Shown here in pieces: positions 34,018-44,519 of a stretch of 64,000 nucleotides of DNA. The notes beneath the pieces are model-generated. The model searched no databases, had not been told where the DNA came from, and worked only from the letters and a program-made list of their open reading frames with translations. Every line of letters starts with the position of its first letter. Position 1 is the first letter of the stretch. The DNA is from Clostridia bacterium (GTDB taxonomy: Bacteria; Bacillota; Clostridia; Acetivibrionales; DSM-27016): contig JAOAIJ010000039.1 of NCBI GenBank assembly GCA_026414765.1, positions 62,001 to 126,000 on the forward strand, read 5' to 3'. A program made the translations under genes and the position numbers.

Positions 34018-36600
34018 TTATTTTTGATTTAAGGGATAAATTTTATTTCCGATAATCTTATACTGATATTCCTTTACAACAGCTCCATCTTCCCTGGTTT
34101 TCTTAAAGGATATCAAGTCATAGCCGTCACTGGTTTTGCTCTGGGAAGTCTCATAAATATATCTCATACCATTTTCTACTGATTCTTTAGTGCCCAGCCA
34201 ATATGGAAATTTATTGAGCTCTGCGTCAAACTTGGTATATTCGGTAAAAATCTTATTGGATGCCTCAACGTCAATCTTTGGAAGGGTTTTTTCCGTATAT
34301 GCTTCACTGACCGTCGCTTTTCTGTTTATACTCTGGAGATATTTTTTTGCTTGTTCTTCCTGCTGCTTTGCAAGGTCAGGATAATATTTATGCTCTGAAA
34401 TAACACTATCCCAAAGCTTTCGGGGAAACATGTCTTTCTTCGATTTAAGATTGTAAGAGCCATCCATAGGCTCCTTATACTCCAGCAGTGTGTACTCACC
34501 TTTTTCATTCCTGGAGAAAGTCAGTACTGTTGCAATAGCTCCACTGCCGCTTACCTTTGTAAAAATTCCGTTTTCAAATCCAAAAGCTCCATAGCTTGCA
34601 ATTGTATAGACTTTTGTTTTTCCGTTTTTCTCTTCCATGTCAAATATAATATGTCCTTCCGTAGAAGTTTCTCCGGATACATATCCCTCGCCTTTGGCTT
34701 TGATAGCAATGCTTACAGCCTCTTCAACAGTTTTAGGATTTTGGGGCTCGTTTGGTGTGGTATCTGCTATAATTACATCATCGGACGGCACAACAGTATA
34801 AGAATAAGTTGGGGTATCAAGTTTAATAGTCAATTGCTTTTGCGTCAATTTAACATTTTTATAATAAATTGCAGCTTTTACGATAATTCCGTCCTGAGCT
34901 TTATCTGTTTCATCTGCCGAAGGTCCCCAGTATATTGGCGCAGACAATGGCAATTTAGCGTTTTGTCCATATTCAGTAATCTTCCCGCTGGTGCTGTCCC
35001 ATGTCATTAACCTGCCACTTGTTGCTGAGTATTCAACCATGTCTGCCGTACCTCTGAACTGTGCCAGTATGCGGATACCCGGTGTACTTGACATCGTCAA
35101 TGCGTACTTTTCGGGATATGCTGCAAAATTCATTGAAAAACCATATAGTAAAGTTTTTAGTGCATTTGTGTCCTTTGCATATTCTCTCAGATCTTTATTA
35201 TAGCTTTTTTGCAGGTGCTCCCTATTATACCGATAACTTTTTTCTTTTCCGGAAAAGCTTGAAATGAAATTGATTTCATCTACATTATCTATTAACGCGA
35301 ACATTGCAGTGGCATTTTTCCTAAAAGTAGATTCGATTAATCCTGTATCCAGACTGGAAGTATTTAAGTCATATTGTACTGAGATTCCATATGGCCTGCT
35401 ACCGGTTTTAAGGGAAACCTCCCTGCGCATATTCGCAAGCGGCAGACTGTTGAGCAGATTTACAACTTTACTGTTGTCTCCTACATAGGCAGTCTTAAAT
35501 TTCAGTAGTGTAGCAGCATTGTACTCATCTGATAGAACAGTGTTTTCTTTCTGATCCAGTGCAGAATCATCTTTTGTAAGGCTGCTGGTAAGTAAAACAC
35601 CGCTTAATATGGTAATGCAGAGTATACCGATTACAAGGACAGTTCTTCTTCTGCTCTTAAAAAAGCTTGTCATTTTTATCATTTTTATTCTTTTTTCAAT
35701 ATTTTTTTTATCATCAATCATACCGATTAGCCTAGGTGCAAGCCTTGTATAGCTGAAAGTTTCAACTACTGACAGAAGAGCTTTTCCATATTCCTTTTGC
35801 TCTGTAGATTTCAATAGTGTAAGCACCTGTTCGTCAGCAGCTACTTCCATATCCAGACGTATTCTTTTAAAACAGTACCATATTACCGGATTAAACCAGT
35901 GGATTAATTGAAGTAAAAGTAAAAGGTGGTTTGCAATCAAATCCTTCCTTTTATAATGAGCAAGTTCGTGTAATAGAACGTATGAAATCTCTCTGTGGCT
36001 AAGATCTAAAATTGCAGGAGTTATCAGGATTTTCGGGCTAAACACTCCTAAAAGTGACGGAGTACGGATTATGTTTTGGATAACAATGCGGAGATCTTTT
36101 TTTACTCCCATTTTTTCCTTACATTCTTCAAGAATGTGGGTTATGGATTCCGGTACCGGAATCATGGAAGCTTTTATCCGTTTATTCAATGAGTGGTTTG
36201 TAAATAGCAGCCAGCATAGCATCAACATTGCGCCGGCAAGCCAGATATATGGGGTGGCTGTTTCAGCCTTTGCGGCGAGGAAAAGTAATGAATCCCGCGT
36301 TGTAAAAGACGGCAGGGTATATGAGTTTTCCTGACGGATGGAGATAGATGATTGGCGGTACTCCTCATACATTTTGGTAAAACTTGTTTGCTGCGGTATT
36401 TCGGGTATAGTATTGAATAGGCTTACAGCACTTTCCGGACCGAAGGGGATAAGTAGCTTCAGCATAAGAATTATCCATACTATATAATGCCATTTCGGAC
36501 TGATTCTGTTTTTTAGTATCGCTTTAAGTATTATTATGACTGCTCCTACAACGCTTGCGTATAAGGATGTGGATAAAACCAGTAAAAACATGGATTCCAT
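34018..36600 (-). CDS. BlaR1-like M56 membrane metallopeptidase with non-penicillin-binding sensor region
   Basis: 860 residues. Membrane segments lie at about 5-28, 37-53, 116-134 and 323-343. The zinc site HELAH (211-215) with third ligand in EVAADEQ (252-258) marks an M56 peptidase of the BlaR1/MecR1 type, which cleaves to start release of the repressor. The extracytoplasmic C-terminal part (about 345-860) starts with a DUF4825-like segment (FKTAYVGDNSKVVNLLNSLP). The STxK, SxN and KTG motifs of the beta-lactam sensor are not seen. It is five bases behind the BlaI-like gene. Confidence 0.87.
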   Translation of the reverse strand: MESMFLLVLSTSLYASVVGAVIIILKAILKNRISPKWHYIVWIILMLKLLIPFGPESAVSLFNTIPEIPQQTSFTKMYEEYRQSSISIRQENSYTLPSFTTRDSLLFLAAKAETATPYIWLAGAMLMLCWLLFTNHSLNKRIKASMIPVPESITHILEECKEKMGVKKDLRIVIQNIIRTPSLLGVFSPKILITPAILDLSHREISYVLLHELAHYKRKDLIANHLLLLLQLIHWFNPVIWYCFKRIRLDMEVAADEQVLTLLKSTEQKEYGKALLSVVETFSYTRLAPRLIGMIDDKKNIEKRIKMIKMTSFFKSRRRTVLVIGILCITILSGVLLTSSLTKDDSALDQKENTVLSDEYNAATLLKFKTAYVGDNSKVVNLLNSLPLANMRREVSLKTGSRPYGISVQYDLNTSSLDTGLIESTFRKNATAMFALIDNVDEINFISSFSGKEKSYRYNREHLQKSYNKDLREYAKDTNALKTLLYGFSMNFAAYPEKYALTMSSTPGIRILAQFRGTADMVEYSATSGRLMTWDSTSGKITEYGQNAKLPLSAPIYWGPSADETDKAQDGIIVKAAIYYKNVKLTQKQLTIKLDTPTYSYTVVPSDDVIIADTTPNEPQNPKTVEEAVSIAIKAKGEGYVSGETSTEGHIIFDMEEKNGKTKVYTIASYGAFGFENGIFTKVSGSGAIATVLTFSRNEKGEYTLLEYKEPMDGSYNLKSKKDMFPRKLWDSVISEHKYYPDLAKQQEEQAKKYLQSINRKATVSEAYTEKTLPKIDVEASNKIFTEYTKFDAELNKFPYWLGTKESVENGMRYIYETSQSKTSDGYDLISFKKTREDGAVVKEYQYKIIGNKIYPLNQK

Positions 36601-36605
36601 TATTC

Positions 36606-36977
36606 TTACACCTCCTCGTCAAGCAGCTTCTTAAGCTCATTTATTTCTTCTTTTGAAAGTCTTTTTTCTTTTACATAACTTGTTAGCATTAAGTTCAGAG
36701 ATCCGTTGTATAACCTTTGGAGAAAGGATTTGCTTGCATAGCTTTTATAGTCATCCTCAGATACGTTTGGTGAGTATAAATAAGATTTTCCGTCTATTTT
36801 TTTTGCGGTAACCGCTTCTTTCGCTACCAGACGTGCTATGAGTGTATGTATGGTTTTAGGCTTCCAATCGGAAGTCTCTGCAAGTTTCTCAACTATTTGG
36901 GTACTTGTGGCATCATGAAGCTCCCATAATATTTTCATTACTTCAAATTCCGCGTCAGATATTTGTGGAATGGACAT
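36606..36977 (-). CDS. BlaI/MecI family repressor
   Basis: 123 residues, the usual length. The winged helix (IPQISDAEFEVMKILWELHD, then KPKTIHTLIARLVAKEAVTA) and the C-terminal dimer part (KEEINELKKLLDEEV) match BlaI. It binds TACA-N2-TGTA dyads as a dimer and is inactivated by the partner metallopeptidase. Two such dyads lie on the promoter just upstream. It is the first gene of the pair. Confidence 0.94.
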   Translation of the reverse strand: MSIPQISDAEFEVMKILWELHDATSTQIVEKLAETSDWKPKTIHTLIARLVAKEAVTAKKIDGKSYLYSPNVSEDDYKSYASKSFLQRLYNGSLNLMLTSYVKEKRLSKEEINELKKLLDEEV

Positions 36978-37002
36978 TAATAAATCACTCCTAACTATGG
37001 AC

Positions 37003-37012
37003 TACATTTGTA
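37003..37012. promoter_or_regulatory. BlaI-type operator, downstream copy
   Basis: The core TACA-TT-TGTA is a perfect dyad of the BlaI/MecI type. It lies just after the predicted start of transcription and 25 bases from the second copy. Confidence 0.75.
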
Positions 37013-37023
37013 AGAATAATTAT

Positions 37024-37052
37024 ATACTACACTTGTAAGAAATATTTGTCAA
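37024..37052 (-). promoter_or_regulatory. Promoter of the BlaI-BlaR1-like pair
   Basis: On the minus strand TTGACA (37047-37052) and TAGTAT (37024-37029) are 17 bases apart. One BlaI-type operator overlaps the -10 and spacer, and the other the start region. Confidence 0.72.
37028..37037. promoter_or_regulatory. BlaI-type operator, upstream copy
   Basis: TACA-CT-TGTA, again a TACA-N2-TGTA dyad. It covers the -10 edge and spacer of the promoter. Confidence 0.75.
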
Positions 37053-37091
37053 TAGGTATGGAAGACTGTGATGATTATTCTCACGTGCAGC

Positions 37092-37136
37092 AAAAAATCC
37101 TCGCATGCCAGCAATTTGCTGATTTGTGAGGATTTT
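37092..37136 (-). terminator. Terminator of the arginine operon
   Basis: AAAATCCTC and GAGGATTTT pair, with an inner CAGCAAATTGCTG-like dyad. Read on the minus strand it ends in a run of six Ts. It lies about 130 bases behind the GNAT gene stop. Confidence 0.7.
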
Positions 37137-37262
37137 ATCATGTGCTTGCTCTTGGATTTACTTGGTCACTATGATTAAAATTTTTGCTTTCCGATAGGCT
37201 AGAACTTTTTGTAAAAGTAGAGTTTATTTTGCTAGTTACAGCAGATTATCTCTCATAGATTC

Positions 37263-37739
37263 TTATTCATACTCTTTGACCAGCAAAGCCCTTACGTAGC
37301 CTCTGTCCTTACTGGTTGAATCTATATAGAAACCCCTTCCATAATAAAAACGTACCAGATCCCTGTATTTTGAAGCTGTATGGAGACTTACCTTTGTAAT
37401 GCCTTTTGTTTTCAGTATCTTGTCTACAAGATTCATCAATGATTTTCCTATCCCAATATTATGATACTGGAGACATACTCCGAACCTGCTTATATAAGCT
37501 GTATTGTCAGGATTTAGCTGCAGTCTGATCGTACCAACGGGTACATCGTCTATAAGGGCAATATAGACCAGCTTTGTTTCTATATCATTCCGTATGGCAT
37601 CCACTGATTCTTCCAAGGCTTCCATACTGCCGACCAGACCCGTATCATGCATGTATTTCTTAAAAGCTTCCTGCATAATGCTCTGAATAGCTTCTGCATC
37701 TTCTGTAACAGCTCTTCTGATTAAAAACGAATAATTCAT
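37263..37739 (-). CDS. GNAT family N-acetyltransferase
   Basis: 158 residues. The fold is visible in the N-terminal RRAVTEDAEAIQSIMQEAF, the acetyl-CoA loop (FGVCLQYHNIGIGKSLMNL, a degenerate R/Q-x-x-G-x-G/A) and the C-terminal FYYGRGFYIDS. It lies 21 bases behind argF and is the last gene before the terminator. An amino acid acetylation role in arginine synthesis is possible but only by context; most GNAT proteins of this size have unknown substrates. Confidence 0.85.
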   Translation of the reverse strand: MNYSFLIRRAVTEDAEAIQSIMQEAFKKYMHDTGLVGSMEALEESVDAIRNDIETKLVYIALIDDVPVGTIRLQLNPDNTAYISRFGVCLQYHNIGIGKSLMNLVDKILKTKGITKVSLHTASKYRDLVRFYYGRGFYIDSTSKDRGYVRALLVKEYE

Positions 37740-37759
37740 TTCGCACTTACCTCTAAATC

Positions 37760-38680
37760 TTATTTATTCATAAGAAGTGCCATGATAGCCTTCTGTACAT
37801 GCAGTCTGTTTTCTGCCTCATCGAAAATGACAGATTGAGGCCCATCCAGAATTTCTTCGGTTACTTCATAGCCCCTGTAAGCAGGCAAGCAATGAAGGAA
37901 TATGGCATCTTCCTTGGCATGTGATAATAACTCACTGTTTACCTGGTAAGGCATGAATAATTTTACCCGCTGTTCCTTCTCAGCTTCCTGACCCATACTA
38001 ACCCATGTATCTGTATATATTACATCAGCATCCTTTACAGCTTCTACAGGGTCTTGCGTTAGGATAATCTCCGAGCCTGAAAGTTTTGAATCCTCATGTG
38101 CTTCAAAAGTTATGTTTCTATCGCACTCATAACCTTTTGGCGTTGCAACGGCTATATCCATTCCGACCTTAGCGCAGCCATGCAGTAAAGAGTTTGCCAC
38201 GTTATTGCCATCTCCTACATATGCAAGCTTCAGTCCTTTCAGTGTACCCTTATGTTCATATACGGTAAACAAATCAGCCAATATCTGACATGGGTGCATT
38301 AAATCAGTCAAACCGTTTATTACTGGGATGTTCCCGAATTTGGCCAGCTCTTCCACATCACTGTGTTTATATGTTCGGATCATTATTCCGTCAATATATC
38401 TGGATAAAACCTGAGCTGTATCATAAATGGTTTCCCCACGGCCCAACTGAATGTCATTGGAGCTAAGGAAAAGGGAATAGCCCCCTAACTGATACATACC
38501 CACCTCAAAAGATACCCTTGTTCTGGTAGAAGATTTGGTAAATATCATGCCAAGGGTCTTACCTTTCAGAATATGATGCTGGATACCTTCTTTTGTTTGT
38601 CTTTTGAGTTTTTCAGCAAGTTTGAATATTTCTTCAAAATCTTCGATAGTCAGATCATAAAGACTGATTAAGTGCTTCAT
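37760..38680 (-). CDS. argF: Ornithine carbamoyltransferase
   Basis: 306 residues from the ATG at 38680 (GGAGG upstream); an extension to 38704 is less likely. The carbamoyl phosphate motif KSSTRTRVSFE, the ornithine HPCQILADL and catalytic HCLPAYRG are all present. It makes citrulline from ornithine and carbamoyl phosphate. The order carA-carB-argF places the carbamoyl phosphate enzymes next to their user. Confidence 0.96.
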   Translation of the reverse strand: MKHLISLYDLTIEDFEEIFKLAEKLKRQTKEGIQHHILKGKTLGMIFTKSSTRTRVSFEVGMYQLGGYSLFLSSNDIQLGRGETIYDTAQVLSRYIDGIMIRTYKHSDVEELAKFGNIPVINGLTDLMHPCQILADLFTVYEHKGTLKGLKLAYVGDGNNVANSLLHGCAKVGMDIAVATPKGYECDRNITFEAHEDSKLSGSEIILTQDPVEAVKDADVIYTDTWVSMGQEAEKEQRVKLFMPYQVNSELLSHAKEDAIFLHCLPAYRGYEVTEEILDGPQSVIFDEAENRLHVQKAIMALLMNK

Positions 38681-38744
38681 AGTAGTCAACCTCCACATTA
38701 ACATAGCAAATTTTCTAAAACTCTAATATCAATCTAATTTTTAT

Positions 38745-41700
38745 TTACTGTATGCAGCCCGAGTAAGCAGAATAATCATCCAAAGAATATATTTCTGTTT
38801 CTCTTTGATGTATTATGTGATCTATTACCTGAAGGGCTGCTTTGGTAGTATCCAGTGAAGTTATACAGGGAACATTGTATTCGATAGCAGTCCTTCTCAG
38901 AAGAAATCCGAGTCTGGAAGCAATCTTCCCCTTTGTTGGAGTATTTATTATAAACTGTACCTTATCATTCTTGATATAATCTATAATATCATCACTTGAT
39001 ACAGCATCAACTTCTACACCTGCTCCTGATAGGAAATTATAGGTATCTTCAGTTGCCATGAGTCTGAAATTCAGTTCTGAAAGCCTGTGAGCTATATCAA
39101 TACATTCGTCCTTATCCCTGTCAGCTACTGAGAGCAGAACACTTCCGCCAAGCGGGATCTTGAGGCCGGAAGCGACAAATGCTTTATACAAGGCACTGAG
39201 GAAATCCTTGTCTACGCCCATAACTTCGCCTGTAGACTTCATTTCAGGTCCAAGGAACGTATCAACTGTGGCCAGTTTTGAGAAAGAAAATACGGGAGCT
39301 TTTACAGCTGTAAATTCCGTCTCTTTTGCAAGTCCCGGTTTATAGCCAAGGTCTTTGAGTTTTTTACCCATTATGAGCTTTGTAGCAACATTTACCATAG
39401 GTATCCCTGTTATTTTACTCATAACCGGAACTGTACGGCTTGCACGTGGGTTAACTTCAATTACATAAACCTTGTTGTTTTCATCAAGTACAAATTGTAT
39501 ATTGAATAATCCTTTAACATTTAAAGCTTTAGCAAGCTTCATTGTATAATCCACAACAGTATCTTTCGTTTTTTTATCGAGAGTTCTCGGGGGGTATATG
39601 GCTATACTGTCGCCTGAGTGTACTCCGGCTCTTTCCACATGTTCCATTATACCTGGGATAAGCACCTCGGTACCGTCGCATATTCCATCTACTTCAACTT
39701 CCTTACCTGTAATATACTTATCTATCAATATCGGATGTTTGGTAGATATATCAACAGCAAGGCTCATATATTCCTCAAGAGCCGAATCATTATACACGAT
39801 TTCCATAGCTCTGCCGCCTAGCACGTAAGAAGGTCTTACAAGCACCGGATACCCGATTTTGGCTGCAACTTCTTTAGCTTGATCAAATGAGAAAACTGTA
39901 TTTCCGGGAGGGATAGGAATATCAAGTTCTTCAAGCAACTTAAGAAATTTATCCCTGTCCTCGGCTATGTCGATGTCTTCTACATTGGTACCCAGAATTT
40001 TTACACCTTCCTTGTGCAGAGGACCTGCAAGGTTGATAGCTGTCTGCCCTCCAAACTGAACAATAACCCCAATCGGTTTTTCTTTTCTTATAATATCCAA
40101 TACGCATTCCTTGGTAAGGGGTTCAAAATAGAGCTTATCTGATGTATCGAAATCTGTGCTGACAGTTTCGGGATTGTTGTTTATGATAATCGACTCAAGG
40201 TTGAGTTCTTTAAGCGCTCTTACAGAGTGAACGCTGCAGTAGTCAAATTCTATTCCCTGCCCGATTCTTATAGGGCCTGAGCCGATAACAAGAACCTTTT
40301 CGTTTTCCGATACGATAACATCATCTTTTTCTTCATAGGTAGAGTAATAGTAAGGTGTAACGGCTTCAAACTCACCTGCACAAGTATCAACAATTTTATA
40401 TACGGGATTTATGGGATACTTATCTCTCAGCTCCAGTATACTTTCAAGGGAAACATTAGCCAGATTTGCAATATATGAATCACCAAAGCCTATTTTCTTT
40501 GCCCTTGAGTATAAGTCATAGTCGAGCCATGCAATACCTGCACGTTTGATTTCTTCCGCAAGCTTTACTATTTTTTTGAGCTTTCTAATAAAGAACTCAT
40601 CTATTTTGGTGATATTGACGATTTCTCCGGCAGTAACACCTTTCTGAAGAGCCTTGCATATAGCAAAAATCCTCTGGTCATTAGGTTTTTTTATTGATTC
40701 AATGAGCTCTTCCTTTGTTTTATTTTCAAATAGACTTAAACCCAACTGATAGTTGAATTTTATATCAAGTGAATCTATAGCTTTCAGCAGTGATTCTTCA
40801 AAAGTTCTGCCGATAGCCATTACTTCTCCGGTCGCCTTCATCTGTGTACCCAGACTTCTGTCTGCAGTAGTGAATTTATCGAAGGGCCACCTTGGAACCT
40901 TTGTGACAACATAGTCGAGTGAAGGTTCAAAGCATGCATAGGTGTTCTGAGTTACCGAGTTTTTTATCTCATCAAGGTTAAGGCCTATAGCAATCTTTGC
41001 TGCAACCCTTGCAATAGGGTAGCCTGTAGCCTTTGAAGCAAGGGCGCTGGAACGGCTTACCCTTGGGTTAACTTCGATAACGACATATTCAAGACTTAAA
41101 GGATTTAGGGCGTATTGGATATTACACCCACCTTTTATATCAAGAGCACGTATGACTTTAATAGAAGCAGAACGGAGCATCTGATATTCTATATCTGACA
41201 GAGTCTGACTCGGTGCAACAACTATACTGTCTCCCGTATGAACACCTACCGGGTCGAAGTTTTCCATATTACATATGATAATACAGTTATCTGCGCCGTC
41301 TCTGACTACTTCATATTCTATTTCCTTCCATCCCGCAACACTCTGTTCAAGCAAAACCTGATTAATCATACTGAGCTTCAGACCTTTACCGCAAATGTAC
41401 CTGAACTCATCCATATCATTTGCTATGCCTCCGCCTGTTCCACCTAGAGTGTAGGCCGGACGTATTATAATGGGAAAGCCGACCTCTTCGGCAAAGGCGA
41501 CAGCATCGGTCAGGGTTGTTACTATAGTACTGTGAGGAACCTTTTCACCTATTTCCTGCATAGTACGTTTAAATAATTCTCTGTCTTCGGCTTTTTTTAT
41601 TGACTGAAGTGAAGTTCCCAAAAGCTCCACGTTCATCTCTTCGAGGATGCCGTCATTAGCTAGTTCTACTGCCATATTAAGGCCTGTTTGGCCGCCGAGG

Positions 41701-41966
41701 GATGCAAGTATTCCGTCAGGTTTTTCCTTTTTAATTATTTGTTTCACAAACTCTAGAGAAATAGGCTCTATATAAACTTTATCCGCAACTTCGGCATCGG
41801 TCATAATGGTAGCGGGGTTACTGTTTACAAGTACTACTTCGATTCCTTCTTCTTTAAGGGATTTGCAGGCCTGCGTTCCTGAATAATCAAACTCTGCAGC
41901 CTGACCGATTATTATGGGACCTGAACCTATCACAAGTACTTTTTTAATATTTTCAATTTTTGGCAT
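38745..41966 (-). CDS. carB: Carbamoyl-phosphate synthase, large subunit
   Basis: 1073 residues, full length. Two ATP-grasp halves are visible, with [20 protein letters not shown] at the start of the first and [20 protein letters not shown] at the second, and paired SLGGQTGLN and QFGGQTAIN segments. The C-terminal MGS-like domain (about 930-1073) is intact. It forms carbamoyl phosphate from bicarbonate, ATP and ammonia from carA. Fourteen bases separate it from carA. Confidence 0.97.
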   Translation of the reverse strand: MPKIENIKKVLVIGSGPIIIGQAAEFDYSGTQACKSLKEEGIEVVLVNSNPATIMTDAEVADKVYIEPISLEFVKQIIKKEKPDGILASLGGQTGLNMAVELANDGILEEMNVELLGTSLQSIKKAEDRELFKRTMQEIGEKVPHSTIVTTLTDAVAFAEEVGFPIIIRPAYTLGGTGGGIANDMDEFRYICGKGLKLSMINQVLLEQSVAGWKEIEYEVVRDGADNCIIICNMENFDPVGVHTGDSIVVAPSQTLSDIEYQMLRSASIKVIRALDIKGGCNIQYALNPLSLEYVVIEVNPRVSRSSALASKATGYPIARVAAKIAIGLNLDEIKNSVTQNTYACFEPSLDYVVTKVPRWPFDKFTTADRSLGTQMKATGEVMAIGRTFEESLLKAIDSLDIKFNYQLGLSLFENKTKEELIESIKKPNDQRIFAICKALQKGVTAGEIVNITKIDEFFIRKLKKIVKLAEEIKRAGIAWLDYDLYSRAKKIGFGDSYIANLANVSLESILELRDKYPINPVYKIVDTCAGEFEAVTPYYYSTYEEKDDVIVSENEKVLVIGSGPIRIGQGIEFDYCSVHSVRALKELNLESIIINNNPETVSTDFDTSDKLYFEPLTKECVLDIIRKEKPIGVIVQFGGQTAINLAGPLHKEGVKILGTNVEDIDIAEDRDKFLKLLEELDIPIPPGNTVFSFDQAKEVAAKIGYPVLVRPSYVLGGRAMEIVYNDSALEEYMSLAVDISTKHPILIDKYITGKEVEVDGICDGTEVLIPGIMEHVERAGVHSGDSIAIYPPRTLDKKTKDTVVDYTMKLAKALNVKGLFNIQFVLDENNKVYVIEVNPRASRTVPVMSKITGIPMVNVATKLIMGKKLKDLGYKPGLAKETEFTAVKAPVFSFSKLATVDTFLGPEMKSTGEVMGVDKDFLSALYKAFVASGLKIPLGGSVLLSVADRDKDECIDIAHRLSELNFRLMATEDTYNFLSGAGVEVDAVSSDDIIDYIKNDKVQFIINTPTKGKIASRLGFLLRRTAIEYNVPCITSLDTTKAALQVIDHIIHQRETEIYSLDDYSAYSGCIQ

Positions 41967-41979
41967 AAAGAACCTCCAC

Positions 41980-43050
41980 CTATTTCACCTGTTTTTCCAT
42001 CATCCTGATGAAGTCATCAAAGATGTATGCTGAGTCCTGAGGCCCTGGTGCTGCTTCAGGATGGTACTGAACACTTATGATAGGCATGAACTTATGCCTG
42101 AAACCTTCTACAGTGCCATCATTTACATTCAGATGTGTTATTGTTATATCCGGACTAAAATCTTTTTTTAGTGCGTAGTTGTGATTCTGTGACGTTATAT
42201 AGCAGCGGCCTGTGGTAAAGTCTTTCACAGGGTGGTTGCCGCCGTGGTGCCCGAACTTTAATTTATAGGTGTCTCCGCCTAAAGACAGACCCAGCAGCTG
42301 ATGTCCCAGACATATCCCCAGCATTGGCTTCCTGCCGAGAATTTTTTGTATGTTGGATTTTATCATAGGGAGATCCATAGGATCACCGGGGCCGTTGGAC
42401 AGTAATATCCCATCCGGATTATAGCCCATGATTTCTTCAACGGATGAAAATGCAGGGAGTATAAATATATCACAATCCCTTTTTTCAAGAGATCTGACGA
42501 TATTGTATTTTACTCCGAAATCAAGAAGTACAACTCTTTTGCCCGTACCAGGTTTGTGTATGGGAGTTTTGGTGGTCACTTCCATTACAAGATTTCTTTT
42601 TGCATCCTTCTTCTGTTTTAGTTTTTCCAGCAGTATGTCTATATTTCCGCACTCTGTAGAGATAATCCCATACATGCTTCCAAATTTCCTTATATGCTGA
42701 GTGAGTGCTCGGGTGTCAATTCCCTTTATCCCGATAATGTAGTTTTTTGTAAAGTATTCTTCGGGATTTACACTGTATCTCCAGTTACTGGGAGCATCGC
42801 ATAACTCTTTTACGATAAAGCCCTGTATATGAGGTTTATAGGATTCATCGTCAAATTCATTGAAACCGTAGTTTCCTATCAAGGGATAAGTCATAGTAAC
42901 AATTTGACCGTTATAGGACGGGTCTGTGGATATTTCCTGATATCCTGTCATACAGGTATTGAATACAACCTCACCTATAGTTTCGCCGTGATGACCAAAG
43001 GCCTCACCGGAAAAATATGTTCCATCTTCTAAAACTAAAACAGATTTCAT
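41980..43050 (-). CDS. carA: Carbamoyl-phosphate synthase, small subunit
   Basis: 356 residues. The C-terminal glutamine amidotransferase domain has the nucleophile cysteine in [10 protein letters not shown], and the HisGlu pair in [10 protein letters not shown]. The N-terminal CPSase domain starts [18 protein letters not shown]. It supplies ammonia from glutamine to carB. The start is two bases behind the argD stop, so translation is probably coupled. Confidence 0.97.
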   Translation of the reverse strand: MKSVLVLEDGTYFSGEAFGHHGETIGEVVFNTCMTGYQEISTDPSYNGQIVTMTYPLIGNYGFNEFDDESYKPHIQGFIVKELCDAPSNWRYSVNPEEYFTKNYIIGIKGIDTRALTQHIRKFGSMYGIISTECGNIDILLEKLKQKKDAKRNLVMEVTTKTPIHKPGTGKRVVLLDFGVKYNIVRSLEKRDCDIFILPAFSSVEEIMGYNPDGILLSNGPGDPMDLPMIKSNIQKILGRKPMLGICLGHQLLGLSLGGDTYKLKFGHHGGNHPVKDFTTGRCYITSQNHNYALKKDFSPDITITHLNVNDGTVEGFRHKFMPIISVQYHPEAAPGPQDSAYIFDDFIRMMEKQVK

Positions 43051-43052
43051 AT

Positions 43053-44258
43053 TTATTGATCCCCTATTTCAAATAATATTTTATCAAGTACATCTATTAT
43101 TCCGTCGATATCCTTTTCTGTAACGATAAGAGGGGGAAGTATCCTTAAAACATTACTTCCTACATTGCCTAACAGATAACCCTCTATCATGCATTTATCC
43201 TTTATTTCCTTGGCTTTGTCAATGGAAAGTTCTACTCCGATCATTAACCCCTTGCCCCTGACCTCGGAAATTGAGCTATGTTTTGCTTTCAGGCCAAGAA
43301 GTTTCTCCATGAAATAGTTGCCTGCCTTATGTGCATTGTCTATTAAGTTATCGTTTAGCATTGCATCCATAACTGCCAAACCTGCCGCACACGCTAGCGG
43401 ATTTCCCCCGAAGGTGGACCCGTGGTCTCCTGGCTCAAAGCTGTCAGCAACTGATTTTTTAGCACAGATGGCGCCTATTGGAACTCCTCCGCCAAGAGCT
43501 TTAGCTAAAGTAAATATATCCGGCTCTATACCAAAGTGCTCATAGCCGAAAAGTTTACCTGTTCTGCCTATACCGCACTGTACTTCATCAAAAATCAGAA
43601 GTAAGCCGTTTTTGTCACACAACTTTTTTACACCTTTCATATATTCGGGTGTAAGGGGATGAACACCGCTTTCACCTTGTATGGGTTCAAGCATTATTGC
43701 ACAAGTCTTGCTGCAAATTGCTTTTTCGAGTGAAGCAAGATCGTTTATCGGCACATTGACAAAGCTTGGTGTAAGGGGATAATAGGGTTTCTGATATTTT
43801 GGTTGTCCGGTGGCGGCAACGGTAGCAAGGGTTCTGCCGTGAAAAGAGTTTGTGAGTGTTATTATTTCGTGCTTTTCCGGCTGTCCCTTTTTATAGAAGT
43901 GAATCCTTGCAAGCTTTATGGCACCTTCGTTTGCTTCCGCTCCACTGTTTGAAAAAAAGACTTTGTCCGCACAGGAATTTTCTACAATTACTTTTGCAAG
44001 CTTTGACTGTGGTTCAATATAATAAAGGTTGGAACAGTGTATGAGCTTTTCGGCTTGCTCCTTTATTGCATTCACAAGCTTTGGATGCGCATGTCCCAGT
44101 GAACTCACAGCTATTCCTGAAAAAAAGTCGGAGTACTTTCTGCCTTCAGTATCCCAGAGGTTGATGCCTTTTCCATATGTAAAGCATACAGGTGTTCTGC
44201 TGCCAAAAGTATTCATGAAGTATTCCTGATCCATTTTCATTATGTCTAATAAATCCAT
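43053..44258 (-). CDS. argD: Acetylornithine aminotransferase
   Basis: 401 residues from the ATG at 44258 (GGGAGG upstream). Class III aminotransferase motifs: FFSNSGAEANEGAIKLAR (PLP phosphate), LIFDEVQCGIGRTG, and the PLP lysine in LAKALGGGVPIGA. It transfers an amino group to N-acetylglutamate semialdehyde. It starts behind its own ARG-box-type promoter and leads the argD-carA-carB-argF-GNAT unit. Confidence 0.95.
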   Translation of the reverse strand: MDLLDIMKMDQEYFMNTFGSRTPVCFTYGKGINLWDTEGRKYSDFFSGIAVSSLGHAHPKLVNAIKEQAEKLIHCSNLYYIEPQSKLAKVIVENSCADKVFFSNSGAEANEGAIKLARIHFYKKGQPEKHEIITLTNSFHGRTLATVAATGQPKYQKPYYPLTPSFVNVPINDLASLEKAICSKTCAIMLEPIQGESGVHPLTPEYMKGVKKLCDKNGLLLIFDEVQCGIGRTGKLFGYEHFGIEPDIFTLAKALGGGVPIGAICAKKSVADSFEPGDHGSTFGGNPLACAAGLAVMDAMLNDNLIDNAHKAGNYFMEKLLGLKAKHSSISEVRGKGLMIGVELSIDKAKEIKDKCMIEGYLLGNVGSNVLRILPPLIVTEKDIDGIIDVLDKILFEIGDQ

Positions 44259-44326
44259 GTTAACCTCCCAAAAGTCTGACTTATAGATGCTTGGCATTAT
44301 TTGAACTATATTGAATAGTATTTATA

Positions 44327-44355
44327 ATTATACATTCAGATGCATAAAAATGCAA
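44327..44355 (-). promoter_or_regulatory. Promoter of argD-carAB-argF with ARG-box-like site
   Basis: On the minus strand TTGCAT (44350-44355) and TATAAT (44327-44332) are exactly 17 bases apart. The palindrome TGCAT-AAAA-ATGCA (44341-44354) covers the -35 and spacer and matches the shape of an ArgR/AhrC box (TGAAT-N4-ATTCA), with symmetric changes at one position. Confidence 0.65.
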
Positions 44356-44439
44356 TATTAATATTTCTATGGTTTCCAGGTAGACATGCACATCTATATA
44401 TTTTATACGCTGGAAAATAAGCAGTAATTTCCCATATAT

Positions 44440-44469
44440 TAAATAAAGCTGCTGACATTAGTCAACAGC
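44440..44469 (-). terminator. Terminator of the PilZ gene
   Basis: GCTGTTGAC pairs with GTCAGCAGC across TAAT and is followed on the minus strand by TTTATTTAA. About 50 bases behind the PilZ stop. Confidence 0.65.
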
Positions 44470-44519
44470 ATTTACTTAACAAGGTTTTCAATATATGTTT
44501 GACATTTGGAAAACGTTGT

